From NCBI GenBank assembly GCA_028689495.1, contig JAQTWB010000003.1, forward strand, positions 1 to 64,000: a stretch of 64,000 nucleotides of DNA. Reading direction: 5' to 3'. Positions within the stretch are counted from its first letter, which is position 1; each line of letters opens with the position of its first letter. The notes beneath the pieces are model-generated. The model searched no databases, was not told the origin of the DNA, and saw only the letters and a list, made by a program, of their open reading frames with translations. Source of the DNA: a bacterium (lineage in GTDB: Bacteria; Bdellovibrionota_C; UBA2361; SZUA-149; JAQTWB01). This document shows, one piece after another, positions 45,421 through 54,736 of the stretch. The position numbers were made by a program, and so were the translations under genes.

Positions 45421-46516
45421 TTTCTATTCGCCTCCAGATATTAAGAATATCCCTGCCCATGACCCTGGCCCCGCACGGACGAAATCTTTTCAGCTCCAAA
45501 TTGACTCCCGCAAGGCTCTCGGCGTCACCATCGCCAAGACCGACCGCATCCTTTCCGGCAATCGAAGTACAGGAAAGAATCAGCAACTCATCGACCAGGC
45601 CACGCTGCAAAAGCGACAACGCAAGCTTTGGCCCCGCTTCGGCCATGACCAATCGTATATTGCTGTTGTACAAATCATCCAGTAGCGCCACAATTGAGCA
45701 TCCGTCAGCACATGCTTCAACCAGTCGCCGCTCAAAGTGTTTGACTCCATCTGCCGAGGCATCGAATGAACCATCAACGGTATAAAGCCTGACTGGTCCA
45801 CGACGGGCTCCAGAAAAAATCTGCAGATTTGCCAAGTCGAGCCGATTGCCTCCTGCGGCAATCGCCACCAAAGGCTCTGGCCCCAACACCTCCGGCACTG
45901 CAATCAACGGATCGTCAACTTCGACGGTTCGCCCACCAAGAAGCACCGCCCCCATCTGGGCCCGCAAACGCTGTACCCAGGCTTTGGCGACCGGACCACT
46001 TATACTCGAACGCTGCCCATGCTCCCGGGCCAAACAACCATCAAGCGTCAACGCCAACTTCAAAACAAGATATGGTCGCTTCTGTGAAAAACTGACCACC
46101 CAAGGATGATAAAAATTACGAGCTTCAACTGCAAGTACCCCTTCGATCACCGAAATACCTTGTTCTCGTAAAAACTCAATTCCTCCTCCAGCTTGCGGAT
46201 TTGGGTCACGCATCGCAACAACCACACGCTTAATACCGGCTTCAGCAATGAAATGTGAACAGGGTGGTGTTTTGCCCCAGTGATTGCAGGGCTCCAGTGT
46301 GACGTATAGATCTCCGCCAGAGGCCGCCGACCCCGCGGCACGAATCGCATTCACCTCAGCATGCGCTTCGCCGAATCGCTGATGAGCTCCGCCGTACAAA
46401 CGCCCGTTATTTCCGACAACAATTGCCCCGACCTGTGGGTTATGACCAACAAACGAATATCCGCCTCGAGCAAGAACGAAGGCTCGACGCATCAATGTTT
46501 CATCGTTATACCGCAT
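45413..46516 (-). CDS. ribD: Bifunctional pyrimidine deaminase/reductase RibD
   Basis: Second and third steps of riboflavin synthesis. The deaminase zinc site is HAEVNAIRAAG and EPCNHWGKTPPCSHFI; the reductase domain follows with LTLDGCLAREHGQRSSISG. ATG 46516 overlaps the nrdR TAA, giving 367 residues; the longer track start is rejected. No FMN riboswitch is seen upstream; nrdR precedes it. Confidence 0.96.
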   Translation of the reverse strand: MRYNDETLMRRAFVLARGGYSFVGHNPQVGAIVVGNNGRLYGGAHQRFGEAHAEVNAIRAAGSAASGGDLYVTLEPCNHWGKTPPCSHFIAEAGIKRVVVAMRDPNPQAGGGIEFLREQGISVIEGVLAVEARNFYHPWVVSFSQKRPYLVLKLALTLDGCLAREHGQRSSISGPVAKAWVQRLRAQMGAVLLGGRTVEVDDPLIAVPEVLGPEPLVAIAAGGNRLDLANLQIFSGARRGPVRLYTVDGSFDASADGVKHFERRLVEACADGCSIVALLDDLYNSNIRLVMAEAGPKLALSLLQRGLVDELLILSCTSIAGKDAVGLGDGDAESLAGVNLELKRFRPCGARVMGRDILNIWRRIESV

Positions 46517-47114
46517 CTGGGGGAAATTCCGGATCTGCCTCTTCGTCGTCCAGGTAAGGCTCGTCCACATACAGCTGGTCGACTTCGGTGACGTCAGCAT
46601 CGTCTTCAACCGCCGCCACTGCATAAAGCTGCTTGCGCATTGCGTCGGCTGACAAACGCGAAGAGTTGGTCATAAGGACTCGCAAAGCATCAATGAATTC
46701 ACTGACGTCAGAAAATTCACGATAGACAGAAGCAAAACGAACATAAGCCACCTGGTCAAGCTCTCGCAGGCGCTCAATTACCAATTCCCCAATACATCCA
46801 CTGGAAACTTCCTTGTCTCCGGTATCAAGCAACTTCATTTCAACATCGCGTACAAGATCTTCCATCTGCAAAACGCTGACCGGACGTTTCTCACAGGCTC
46901 GTTTCAGTCCGCTAAGCACCTTATAACGATCAAAAGACTCCCGCTGTCCGCCCTTCTTGATAACCATCGGCAGAGAATCTTCCAAACGCTCAAATGTCGT
47001 GAAGCGATACTGACACCCCTCACAGATACGCCGCCTGCGCACCGAACGACCCTCAAGCCCTTCGCGGGAATCAACAACTCTTGTTTTCTGTGATTCGCAT
47101 TTAGGACAACGCAT
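46506..47114 (-). CDS. nrdR: NrdR transcriptional repressor, extended acidic tail
   Basis: Represses ribonucleotide reductase genes. The zinc ribbon MRCPKCESQKTRVVDSREG...RRICEGCQYRFTTFE and the ATP-cone (VIKKGGQRESFDRYKVLSGLKRACEKRPV) are intact. ATG 47114 gives 202 residues, about 50 more than usual; the extra C-terminus (AVAAVEDDADVTEVDQLYVDEPYLDDEEADPEFP) is strongly acidic. Coupled to ribD by an 11-base overlap. Confidence 0.95.
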   Translation of the reverse strand: MRCPKCESQKTRVVDSREGLEGRSVRRRRICEGCQYRFTTFERLEDSLPMVIKKGGQRESFDRYKVLSGLKRACEKRPVSVLQMEDLVRDVEMKLLDTGDKEVSSGCIGELVIERLRELDQVAYVRFASVYREFSDVSEFIDALRVLMTNSSRLSADAMRKQLYAVAAVEDDADVTEVDQLYVDEPYLDDEEADPEFPPDAV

Positions 47115-47192
47115 CAAAATTTCCTTGAGGTTATCTTTAGCCAGCAAGATTAGCGGCCCGGAAGATCCCGGGCCACTCTGACCAAATTACTC

Positions 47193-48470
47193 TTACCCTT
47201 CAGCCGACCAGTATGTTCCAGCCTTGTGCCGATATAGCGGGTAGCGGCTACACAAACTACGGACATCCGCCCGAGCCGCAGCAAGAGCTGCTTCATTATC
47301 ATGGTTAGTTATAGCTCTGACAATTACGTCAGCAACAATATCCATATCAGAGACCGTAAAACCACGCGAAGTAATTGCCGGCGTCCCGATTCGCACACCA
47401 CTGGTTCGTGCTGGCGGCTGAGGATCATCAGGAATGGTATTCTTGTTCACCGTGATCCCCGCCTTGCCCAATGCATCCTCAGCGATATCGCCTGTGATCC
47501 CCTGACTGCGCAAATCAATAATCATCACGTGAGAATCTGTTCCACCGGAAACAATATCGAAACCTCTCTTCTGAAGACCTGCGGCAAGCGCACGAGCGTT
47601 ATCAATAATTGAAGCCGCATATTCTTTGAATTCAGGTTGCAAGGCTTCGCGAAATGCCACAGCCTTTGCAGCGATCTGATGCATCAGCGGTCCGCCCTGA
47701 ATACCTGGAAAAACTATCTTGCTGATTTTCTTCATCGGGGCAGTGCGACCAATAATCAATCCACCGCGAGGACCACGCAAAGTCTTGTGAGTCGTTGTTG
47801 TTACAACATCTGCGTAATCAATCGGTGACTTGTAAACTCCACCGACAATCAGTCCCGCGTAGTGAGAGACATCAGCCATCAGATAGGCACCAGCTGCATC
47901 GGCCGCCTTGCGGAAGCCTTCAAAATCAATCTGTCGTGAATACGCTGTCGCACCGCAGATAATCATCTTCGGTTTATGTTCTTTCGCCAAAGCAACAATC
48001 TGATCTGTGTCATAAAGCTGTGTCTGCGGGTCAACACCATAACCGACAATGTTATAAAATTTACCCGAGAAGTTAACCTTGCTGCCGTGGGTTAAATGGC
48101 CGCCATGATCCAGCTTTGGTCCCATCACCGTGTCGCCAGGCTGCAGTAAGCCAAAATACACTGCCATGTTAGCATTGGAGCCAGAGTGCGGCTGAACATT
48201 GGCGACTTCTCCGCCAAACAGCTGCAAAGCTCGGTCACAGGCCAACTTTTCAATTTCATCGTAATATTCGCAGCCGCCATAATAGCGGCGCCCTGGATAG
48301 CCCTCACAATACTTGTCAGTGAGGATACTGCCTGCAGCCTCCAAAACGGCTTCGCTGACAATATTTTCCGAAGGAATCAGTTCCAGAGAATATTCCTTTC
48401 TCTCAATCTCCTGTTCGATGAGCTTGGCAATTTCTGGATCTGCTTCTCGCAATGGTTTTGTTGAAATCAC
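47193..48470 (-). CDS. glyA: Serine hydroxymethyltransferase
   Basis: Serine plus THF to glycine plus methylene-THF. PLP Lys in [32 protein letters not shown] and [15 protein letters not shown] also fit. The track TTG at 48503 has no ribosome site; the GTG at 48470 ([12 protein letters not shown]) has AGGAG eight bases upstream, so 425 residues is preferred. Supplies glycine for the gcv system 10 kb away. Followed by nrdR. Confidence 0.98.
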   Translation of the reverse strand: MISTKPLREADPEIAKLIEQEIERKEYSLELIPSENIVSEAVLEAAGSILTDKYCEGYPGRRYYGGCEYYDEIEKLACDRALQLFGGEVANVQPHSGSNANMAVYFGLLQPGDTVMGPKLDHGGHLTHGSKVNFSGKFYNIVGYGVDPQTQLYDTDQIVALAKEHKPKMIICGATAYSRQIDFEGFRKAADAAGAYLMADVSHYAGLIVGGVYKSPIDYADVVTTTTHKTLRGPRGGLIIGRTAPMKKISKIVFPGIQGGPLMHQIAAKAVAFREALQPEFKEYAASIIDNARALAAGLQKRGFDIVSGGTDSHVMIIDLRSQGITGDIAEDALGKAGITVNKNTIPDDPQPPARTSGVRIGTPAITSRGFTVSDMDIVADVIVRAITNHDNEAALAAARADVRSLCSRYPLYRHKAGTYWSAEG

Positions 48471-48673
48471 TTTATTTTCTCCTGAGAAGGTCGGTAGCGA
48501 CAAATACTTTTAACCGATTGTCACAAGGTATGCCCGAACGGGCGTCTTTCTGGCGCGCATACTAACTTGGAAATCGCCAGAAAGCCACGATTGAAAGGCG
48601 TTCCACCCGTGAATTCAAGGGTGCAATGTCCGTTACCCATGAAATTTTGCGGCTGAGATGCTCTTGTGCCGGA

Positions 48674-48712
48674 AAGAAAAAAACCCCGGAAAGCTCTTGG
48701 CCTGCCAGGGTT
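48674..48712 (-). terminator. Rho-independent terminator after acpP
   Basis: On the minus strand AACCCTGG pairs with CCGGGGTT (one G-U pair) and a run of T follows. It lies 65 bases past acpP. A second, perfect stem GTGCGGC-TAT-GCCGCAC (48753-48769) sits directly after the acpP stop. This places glyA-nrdR-rib-hemC in a separate transcription unit. Confidence 0.65.
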
Positions 48713-48775
48713 TCCAGGAACCATGGGGGGAATCACTTCACCCCATTTTATCGTGCGGCTATGCCGCACAGGAAA

Positions 48776-49018
48776 TCAGGAAACGTTTTCCGCAATGTAG
48801 TTGATTGCAGCGCCTACTGTCTGAATCTTTTCTGCATCTTCATCAGAAATTTCGATGTCATACTCTTCTTCAAGAGCCATAATCAGCTCAACGATATCGA
48901 GAGAGTCAGCTCCCAGGTCGTCAATAAAAGAAGCTTCTTCTGTAACGTCTTCTGCCGCTACGCCGAGTTGTTCGATGATGATGCCCTTAACCTTTTCTAC
49001 GGTTTCTGCATTGGCCAT
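48776..49018 (-). CDS. acpP: Acyl carrier protein
   Basis: 80 residues with the 4'-phosphopantetheine Ser in [21 protein letters not shown] lies ten bases upstream. Carries growing acyl chains in fatty-acid synthesis. Downstream of fabG by 287 bp; fabF, usually adjacent, is missing here. Confidence 0.98.
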   Translation of the reverse strand: MANAETVEKVKGIIIEQLGVAAEDVTEEASFIDDLGADSLDIVELIMALEEEYDIEISDEDAEKIQTVGAAINYIAENVS

Positions 49019-49305
49019 CCTGATAATCCTCCAATTACACTATTACACTAAAATCTTTACTGAGTTCTCTGTGATCGCGACTGACAGCTTCCCGCGACCT
49101 GATCACAACCGGGCAGCAGGGCGGAACAATCACCAACTCCCTAAGGAGTCAGGTATCACCAGGCGAAAGCAATTCGCGAGTCATCACAATAACAATCACG
49201 GTAGATTGTCAATAGGATAACCAGCATATTGCACGAAACTTCCGCTCATTCCGGCTATTTCCATCACATAAAACAAGGTGAATTACAAAATACCCCACCC
49301 TAGCC

Positions 49306-50061
49306 CTACATCGCCATGCCGCCATTCACGCCAACAATCTGCCCCGTCATATAACGGGCATATGGGGAAGCAAGAAAAAGCACAACCCCGGCAATATCTT
49401 CAGGCTGACCAAGGCGACCAAGTGGCACCTTTTCCAACAGGGACCGGGTAGCGTCCTCACCCATTCCGGAAGTCATGTCAGTGGTAATATAACCCGGGGT
49501 CACAGCATTTACCGTCACTCCACGACTGCCGAGCTCGCGGGCCAAACTTTTTGTCAGGCCAAAAAGCCCGGACTTTGAAGCCGAATAAGCCACCTGTCCA
49601 GCATTCCCCGTCTCACCAATGACCGAACTGATATTGATGATTGCCCCACTGCGCTGCTTCATCATCTGCCGCGACACAGCCTTGCTGCAATAAAAGACTC
49701 CTGACAGGTTGATATCAATTGTTCTCTTCCAGTCGTCAACTTTGGTTCGCGCCAGCAGGCCATCAATTGCCACTCCTGCGTTATTGACCAGCACATCAAG
49801 TCGGCCATGACGGGCGACTATCCCCTTGATGCCTTCGTCCACCGCATCAGGATCAGAGACATCAAAACAAAGGGCTTCGGCACTACCTCCGCGGCCAATA
49901 ATCTCACTGACAAGAGCTTCCGACGCCGCTGCACTGCGCGAGTAATTAACAACCACATGAGCACCGGAAGCAGCGAACTGCGCGCAAATTGCACTGCCGA
50001 TTCCACGACCACCGCCCGTAACGAGCACTACCTGTTCAGACAAGGAAAATTCCAGCGACAT
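49306..50061 (-). CDS. fabG: 3-oxoacyl-[ACP] reductase
   Basis: SDR-fold NADPH reductase of fatty-acid elongation. VTGGGRGIGSAI, NNAGVAIDGLL, and the catalytic triad SSVIGETGNAGQVAYSASKSG are intact; C-terminal TGQIVGVNGGMAM. GGGGGA lies upstream of the ATG. In plsX-fabG-acpP. Confidence 0.97.
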   Translation of the reverse strand: MSLEFSLSEQVVLVTGGGRGIGSAICAQFAASGAHVVVNYSRSAAASEALVSEIIGRGGSAEALCFDVSDPDAVDEGIKGIVARHGRLDVLVNNAGVAIDGLLARTKVDDWKRTIDINLSGVFYCSKAVSRQMMKQRSGAIINISSVIGETGNAGQVAYSASKSGLFGLTKSLARELGSRGVTVNAVTPGYITTDMTSGMGEDATRSLLEKVPLGRLGQPEDIAGVVLFLASPYARYMTGQIVGVNGGMAM

Positions 50062-50144
50062 CCATCCCCCATTTAGTTGTTATAGCGATTGAAAATAACG
50101 AGAAACTGCATAGTGACGGCTCAAGCCTATTCCGACAAACATTG

Positions 50145-51263
50145 TCAGGCGCCGTTACCCCCGACAAGAAGAGAAACCTCCGAGCCTTCCTCAACCGATT
50201 CTTCAAGCCGACAGATCTCCGAAGAAATCTTCGTCGTCATCCCCTTGTCGATGAAATTTTTTGCGGCGGCGATCGCGCTCTTCACCGAACGGGCCCCGGA
50301 TGCGCCATGCAGCACAACCGCAAGATTCCTTAGCCCCAGAAGCGGCGCTCCGCCGTGTGCGGTATGATCGAACTTCTCGCGAAAGACCTTGCGGAACACG
50401 TCTCGTGAAAGCCCCATACCAATCTGATTTATCACCCCCTGGGTGGCTTCAAGACGAAGCTGGTCGGCAATCAGACGAACACAGCCTTCGAGAGACTTGA
50501 GAACAATATTGCCAATAAATCCGTCACAAACAATCACATCCACCTTGTCACTGGCGATATCGCGGCCCTCGACAAACCCGCAATAATTGATCATCGACAT
50601 ACTACCCATCTCAACAGCGGCAGCACGAATCACATCGTTACCTTTGACAGGCTCAGTGCCATTAGAAAGTAAGCCGACCCGCGGTTTTTCAACGCCAAAA
50701 AGAGTTGTGTAATAAATCGACCCCATCACAGCAAACTGTGTCAAGTTGTGGGCATGGCTGTCGACATTGGCACCAATATCAAGAAGAACATTTGGATTTC
50801 CGTCACCAACAACGGGAATGATTGAAGCAATCGCCGGCCGCTCTATCCCGGGAAGAAAACCATAAATCACACGCCCGGCCGCCATCATCGCCCCGGTATT
50901 CCCGGTGCTGATCATGGCCGAAGCACGACCTTCTTTGACCAGACGAAATGCCTTGCACATACTGGCATCGGGTTTGCGCCGCACGGCACGAGCCGGCGAT
51001 TCATCCATGCCGATAAACTCAGCGGAATGAACGATATCAAGCCCAAGTGACTGGGCTCCAAGTGATGATATAACTGATTTTAATTCGTCTTCGGGACCGA
51101 CGAGAACAGACTTGATTCCAAAATCTTTACAGGCCTGGACAGCGCCTTCAATGATTGGCCCATGTCCGTGATCCCCTCCAAGGGTATCAACGGCAATTCT
51201 GCAGTCACCCTCCCCCTTTACTGTCATAGTTGAGGATGGTTGTGTGCTGCTTGCCTGTGTCAT
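50145..51263 (-). CDS. plsX: Phosphate acyltransferase PlsX
   Basis: Converts acyl-ACP to acyl-phosphate for phospholipid synthesis. IAVDTLGGDHGHGPIIEGAVQA, ARAVRRKPDASMCKAFRLVKEGRASAMISTGNTGAMMA and LDIGANVDS are the family core; ALGLGLSRDVFRKVF-type ending. Several in-frame starts are possible; ATG 51263 leaves about 20 residues before IAVD, ATG 51227 about 8, and none has a clear ribosome site. Between rpmF and fabG. Confidence 0.95.
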   Translation of the reverse strand: MTQASSTQPSSTMTVKGEGDCRIAVDTLGGDHGHGPIIEGAVQACKDFGIKSVLVGPEDELKSVISSLGAQSLGLDIVHSAEFIGMDESPARAVRRKPDASMCKAFRLVKEGRASAMISTGNTGAMMAAGRVIYGFLPGIERPAIASIIPVVGDGNPNVLLDIGANVDSHAHNLTQFAVMGSIYYTTLFGVEKPRVGLLSNGTEPVKGNDVIRAAAVEMGSMSMINYCGFVEGRDIASDKVDVIVCDGFIGNIVLKSLEGCVRLIADQLRLEATQGVINQIGMGLSRDVFRKVFREKFDHTAHGGAPLLGLRNLAVVLHGASGARSVKSAIAAAKNFIDKGMTTKISSEICRLEESVEEGSEVSLLVGGNGA

Positions 51264-51326
51264 TTGTCTTGTGTCATTCCCTGCATGTGAGTGAAGTAGT
51301 GGAACACCTACCAATAGGCTACTACT

Positions 51327-51518
51327 TCACGCCTCCGCTTCGCCCTGAGCGCCGAGATACTGCTTCCCGCGGTACTGCCCACAATTCAGGCAAATCGAGT
51401 GAGGCCGAACAGTCTCACCACAATTCGGACAAGTAGGTGCATGAGAAGGAGCAAGTGAATGATGGGCTCTTCTCATGTTTCTTTTTGATTTTGAGGTCTT
51501 TCTCTTTGGCGCCTGCAT
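51327..51518 (-). CDS. rpmF: Ribosomal protein L32
   Basis: 63 residues; KRKTSKSKRNMRRAHH and zinc knuckle CPNC...CLNCG. GGAGAG precedes the ATG. Placed between yceD and plsX as in many bacteria. Confidence 0.98.
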   Translation of the reverse strand: MQAPKRKTSKSKRNMRRAHHSLAPSHAPTCPNCGETVRPHSICLNCGQYRGKQYLGAQGEAEA

Positions 51519-51773
51519 CTTCTTCTCTCCAGAAGGCTTAATCTCAGCTTCAGATTACCTGAAGCGATGTATCCGTTTTTATCACAAGCCCGCCATATAA
51601 CTTCGGACATAATCCGATCGATTACCTGATCGAAACTCGTTACTTCAATTTGAAATCAATTTGAAATTCACCCCACAGCGACCAACAAGTAACCACTGCG
51701 GGCAGCTGCTCTTAAACGATCTGCGGGACAAACTCAAGCCGTGGCCATGAAAAGTCCGCCACGGAGGTCCGCA

Positions 51774-52343
51774 TCAATGAATCTTCATCTGCTGCAATAT
51801 GCGAAAAGGAAAACGTCCGTCACTGCTACTATCAACCTCATCCGGATCTCCAGACAGTGAAAGCTCACACTCCGGCAAGCCAACATCTTCACAAGTAAGG
51901 GTAAAAGGCACTGAAAGCATTACAATTTCCTCAACTGTCTGAGAAGTGTCCACTGAATCCCCTTCGTAATATGACAGTGCGACATCGTCACATTCCACGT
52001 CCCCACGGCGTGAGCCATCAGCCCTGTGCGGCTTATACACCATATCTATCGGAATTGAGTAAAGACGATTAATATCCTTCAGGCATCGGGAGCAGCTGGT
52101 GCTCAGTTCAAAATTAATCCGGCCTTTAAGCACAACTGTCGTCCCTTCGGCATAAATCTTCAGATGCGCCTCAGCTCCAATCGGAAAAGAGAACTGCTGT
52201 CCGGCTACAGTGGGAACAGCCTTACCCTGCTCACCAGCGAGTGTGGTCCAAGGCGCATTCGCCCTCTCACTCAAGCGATCCTCAGCCAAAGTCAGATGGA
52301 AGTCGAGACCATCAACCGGAATGTTACCAACGCGAATAATCAT
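51774..52343 (-). CDS. yceD: YceD/DUF177 protein (23S rRNA accumulation)
   Basis: Plant and bacterial YceD members support 23S rRNA accumulation. The CSRCLKDINRLYSIPIDMVYKP block and the later ECDDVALSYYEGDSVDTSQTVEEIVMLSVPFTLTCE are the family core. ATG 52343 (MIIRVGNIPVDGLDFHL) gives 189 residues. A CCGTGGC/GCCACGG stem (51739-51764) lies just after its stop in the gap to rpmF. Confidence 0.9.
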   Translation of the reverse strand: MIIRVGNIPVDGLDFHLTLAEDRLSERANAPWTTLAGEQGKAVPTVAGQQFSFPIGAEAHLKIYAEGTTVVLKGRINFELSTSCSRCLKDINRLYSIPIDMVYKPHRADGSRRGDVECDDVALSYYEGDSVDTSQTVEEIVMLSVPFTLTCEDVGLPECELSLSGDPDEVDSSSDGRFPFRILQQMKIH

Positions 52344-52769
52344 CAACAATTCTCTCGTGGAAAACAAGTTGAACATCGCAGCCGCAAACCTTTGCCGCCG
52401 CCCAACCGAAATTTCAGCAGCGGTCTACTATCAGGAAATTTCGCTCTATTCCAGTGCAGCGAAAATAAATCCTAGCCTGGTCGTATGGTCGCTGCTCTGA
52501 AGCTCCAAATATACTGCTGGAGATTAAGGTGTTCTGGATAGGGAGGATTAAAGTGCGAGCAATACATAGACCCTTCCCACTGCAACTGATTCACCCCGGC
52601 AATCGATACTGAAGCAGCATCAAGCCTTGCCAGCCGGCTGGGCTGATTGTAGGGTGGCGACCTCCATTCTTGAAACAGTGGCCGCAGCCGCGTTTGATGA
52701 GCTGCAACAAGACGCAAATAAGATGTTAAATTGGGCTGAATTGCCTTCGTATTAGTTTAGAGAGGATTT
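52344..52769. other. 426-bp divergent gap between yceD and ssb
   Basis: It must hold both promoters. A CCAGCCGGCTGG palindrome lies near 52626. The ORFs listed here are short and lack ribosome sites; I see no gene or riboswitch. Confidence 0.5.
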
Positions 52770-53234
52770 ATGGCAATAAACAAAGTATTTCTCCTCGGCA
52801 ATCTCGGTGCCGACCCCGAACTGCGCTACACAACTGGTCAGAACGCGGTCTGTCAATTGCGCATTGCAACAACTGAAAAAAGAAAAGGTGCCGACGGCAA
52901 CTGGTCCGATCACACTGAATGGCACCAGGTTGTTGTCTGGGGCAAACAGGCAGAAAACTGCAAGCAATACCTCGCCAAGGGTCGTCAGGCATTTATTGAA
53001 GGCCGATTACAAACAAGAAAGTGGCAGGACAAAGAAGGCAACAACCGTTACTCAACTGAAATCGTTGCCAGCAACGTGCAGTTTGTCGGTGGCCGCGGCG
53101 AATCTTCGTCACAAGGTAGTTACCAGGGCAACAACTCCATGCCTGACTTTGGCGGCGACACAATGGACGACCCATTTGCCTCAGTTAAGCCGGCAGAATC
53201 CATATCCCTGGACGACGACGATATCCCGTTCTGA
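52770..53234 (+). CDS. ssb: Single-stranded DNA-binding protein
   Basis: OB-fold with INKVFLLGNLGADPELRYTTGQNAV and WSDHTEWHQVVVWGKQAENCKQYLAKG; the acidic C-terminal tip DDDDIPF, which binds repair partners, is intact. 154 residues. GAGAGGA precedes the ATG. Followed 26 bases later by an asparaginase gene on the same strand. Confidence 0.98.
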   Translation: MAINKVFLLGNLGADPELRYTTGQNAVCQLRIATTEKRKGADGNWSDHTEWHQVVVWGKQAENCKQYLAKGRQAFIEGRLQTRKWQDKEGNNRYSTEIVASNVQFVGGRGESSSQGSYQGNNSMPDFGGDTMDDPFASVKPAESISLDDDDIPF

Positions 53235-53260
53235 GCAACCAGAAACTAATACGGCAACAG

Positions 53261-54172
53261 ATGTCGGCAATTATTATTCACGGCGGCGCCGGCAACTGGC
53301 GAGAATCTCAACTTGCTGCGGCGCGCCGGGCGTTGCCAATCATCCTCCAAAGCTGCTGGACGATCCTGCAAAACGGCGCCTCTGCGGTTGACGTTGTTGT
53401 TGAAGCAGTCCGGCAGCTGGAAGATGCAACCTGTTTTAATGCCGGACACGGCAGCGTAGAAAATGACGAGCAGCAACCAGAGATGGATGCGATAGTCATC
53501 AACGGTCAGGACATCAGCTTTGGCGCAGTAGCCGGATTGTCGCGTATCGGCAACCCTGTGCTCCTTGCCAATACCGTAAGAACTTCTTCCCCGCATAGCT
53601 TCCTGATTGCCGCTGGAGCCGAGCGTTTTGCCATGGAACAAGGGTTTAACCTTTGTTCGCCAGAGGCACTACTCACCCCACAACAAAATGCGCTATCTAC
53701 TCCAGCCTCCGAAACAGAAAAACCAGAAACAGAAAAGCCTGACACAGAAAAATATGGCGTCTCCGATACCGTCGGCGCCTGCGTCCTCGACAACTTGGGA
53801 AATTTCGCGTCAGCCCTTTCAACCGGAGGCACCAGAGGTAAGAAAAAAGGACGGGTTGGCGACGTACCAGTCATCGGCTCCGGCGCCTATGCCTCGAACA
53901 AGCTCGGAGCAGTAGCTGCCACCGGCCGCGGCGAAGATATTATGCGATCGATTCTCGCCTATTCGGTCGCCCTGACACTTCCTGGCACGATATCAACAGA
54001 ACAAGCCTGCCAGCAAGGCATCGAGCAGCTTGAAAATATCTGCGGCAAAAGTGAAATCGGACTTATCTGCCTGAATATCAAAGGGAATATCGGCTGGCAC
54101 TTTAACACCAAGGCCATGCCCGGGGGACATATCTCCAGCTCTTCCCCTGCCCCTTCCATCTTTGGCTGTTGA
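53261..54172 (+). CDS. Isoaspartyl peptidase / L-asparaginase (Ntn-hydrolase)
   Basis: Autoprocessing N-terminal-nucleophile hydrolase. IIIHGGAGNW opens it, and cleavage would fall before Thr in SDTVGACVLDNLGN; STGGTRGKKKGRVGDVPVIGSGAYASN contributes the substrate pocket. Immediately before the cleavage site lies an ETEKPETEKPDTEK repeat in the linker. 303 residues; no signal peptide. The ribosome site is weak, and it may be read through from ssb. Confidence 0.88.
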   Translation: MSAIIIHGGAGNWRESQLAAARRALPIILQSCWTILQNGASAVDVVVEAVRQLEDATCFNAGHGSVENDEQQPEMDAIVINGQDISFGAVAGLSRIGNPVLLANTVRTSSPHSFLIAAGAERFAMEQGFNLCSPEALLTPQQNALSTPASETEKPETEKPDTEKYGVSDTVGACVLDNLGNFASALSTGGTRGKKKGRVGDVPVIGSGAYASNKLGAVAATGRGEDIMRSILAYSVALTLPGTISTEQACQQGIEQLENICGKSEIGLICLNIKGNIGWHFNTKAMPGGHISSSSPAPSIFGC

Positions 54173-54736
54173 TATCTTTGACGGCTGATTATCTTCAACT
54201 ACGAACTATTCCACCCAGGCTCAGCTGCCCCGGTAAATTTCCGACCTTGCAAATAATATAATTCTGGTCTAAGGTGCCGCGCCATTAGCCCTGTAAACAG
54301 TCTCATACAGTCTGCATGTAGCGAAGAAGCACCAGCTTCACTCGTTCCTGCTTTTGGTTAACCCTAACTCAGTAGATGCGGCATTTTTGCATTCTACACG
54401 CTGGAAGTAATCCAGTGCGAAGTGACGGCCGAGACAGTTGCTCATGGAAAATTGCTGGCAAAATATCCAGCATGATTTACTCCGGACAAACTGACCGGCG
54501 CACATCAGGGTTGAACTTAGGTAATAAACGCACTTGAAATCTTCTGATCCGCAATCAGGCGAGTCAGCCACAAGTAAGTGCGTGCGAACAATCGCAACAG
54601 GAAGGCATGCCAGGCTCTGGTCCAATGTCCGTTTGCCCATGGAGTTCACCCAACAGTGTCTCCAAGCAACACGAAACAGATAACACCAGATCTCGACACC
54701 ATCCCGCTACATCAATAGAACGTGGAGACCACTACT
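54173..54736. other. 564-bp gap upstream of the DEAD-box helicase
   Basis: No credible gene: the 103-residue minus ORF at 54338 has unusual composition and no ribosome site. Cold-shock helicase genes often have long 5' leaders, so part of this may be transcribed. I find no recognisable cold box. Confidence 0.4.

Noticed and set aside
46517-47192. FMN riboswitch for the riboflavin genes
   Set aside because: ribD is translationally coupled to nrdR and no RFN-element sequence is visible before nrdR or glyA.
54338-54649. 103-residue ORF before the helicase
   Set aside because: Cys-rich odd composition, no Shine-Dalgarno and no recognisable domain.
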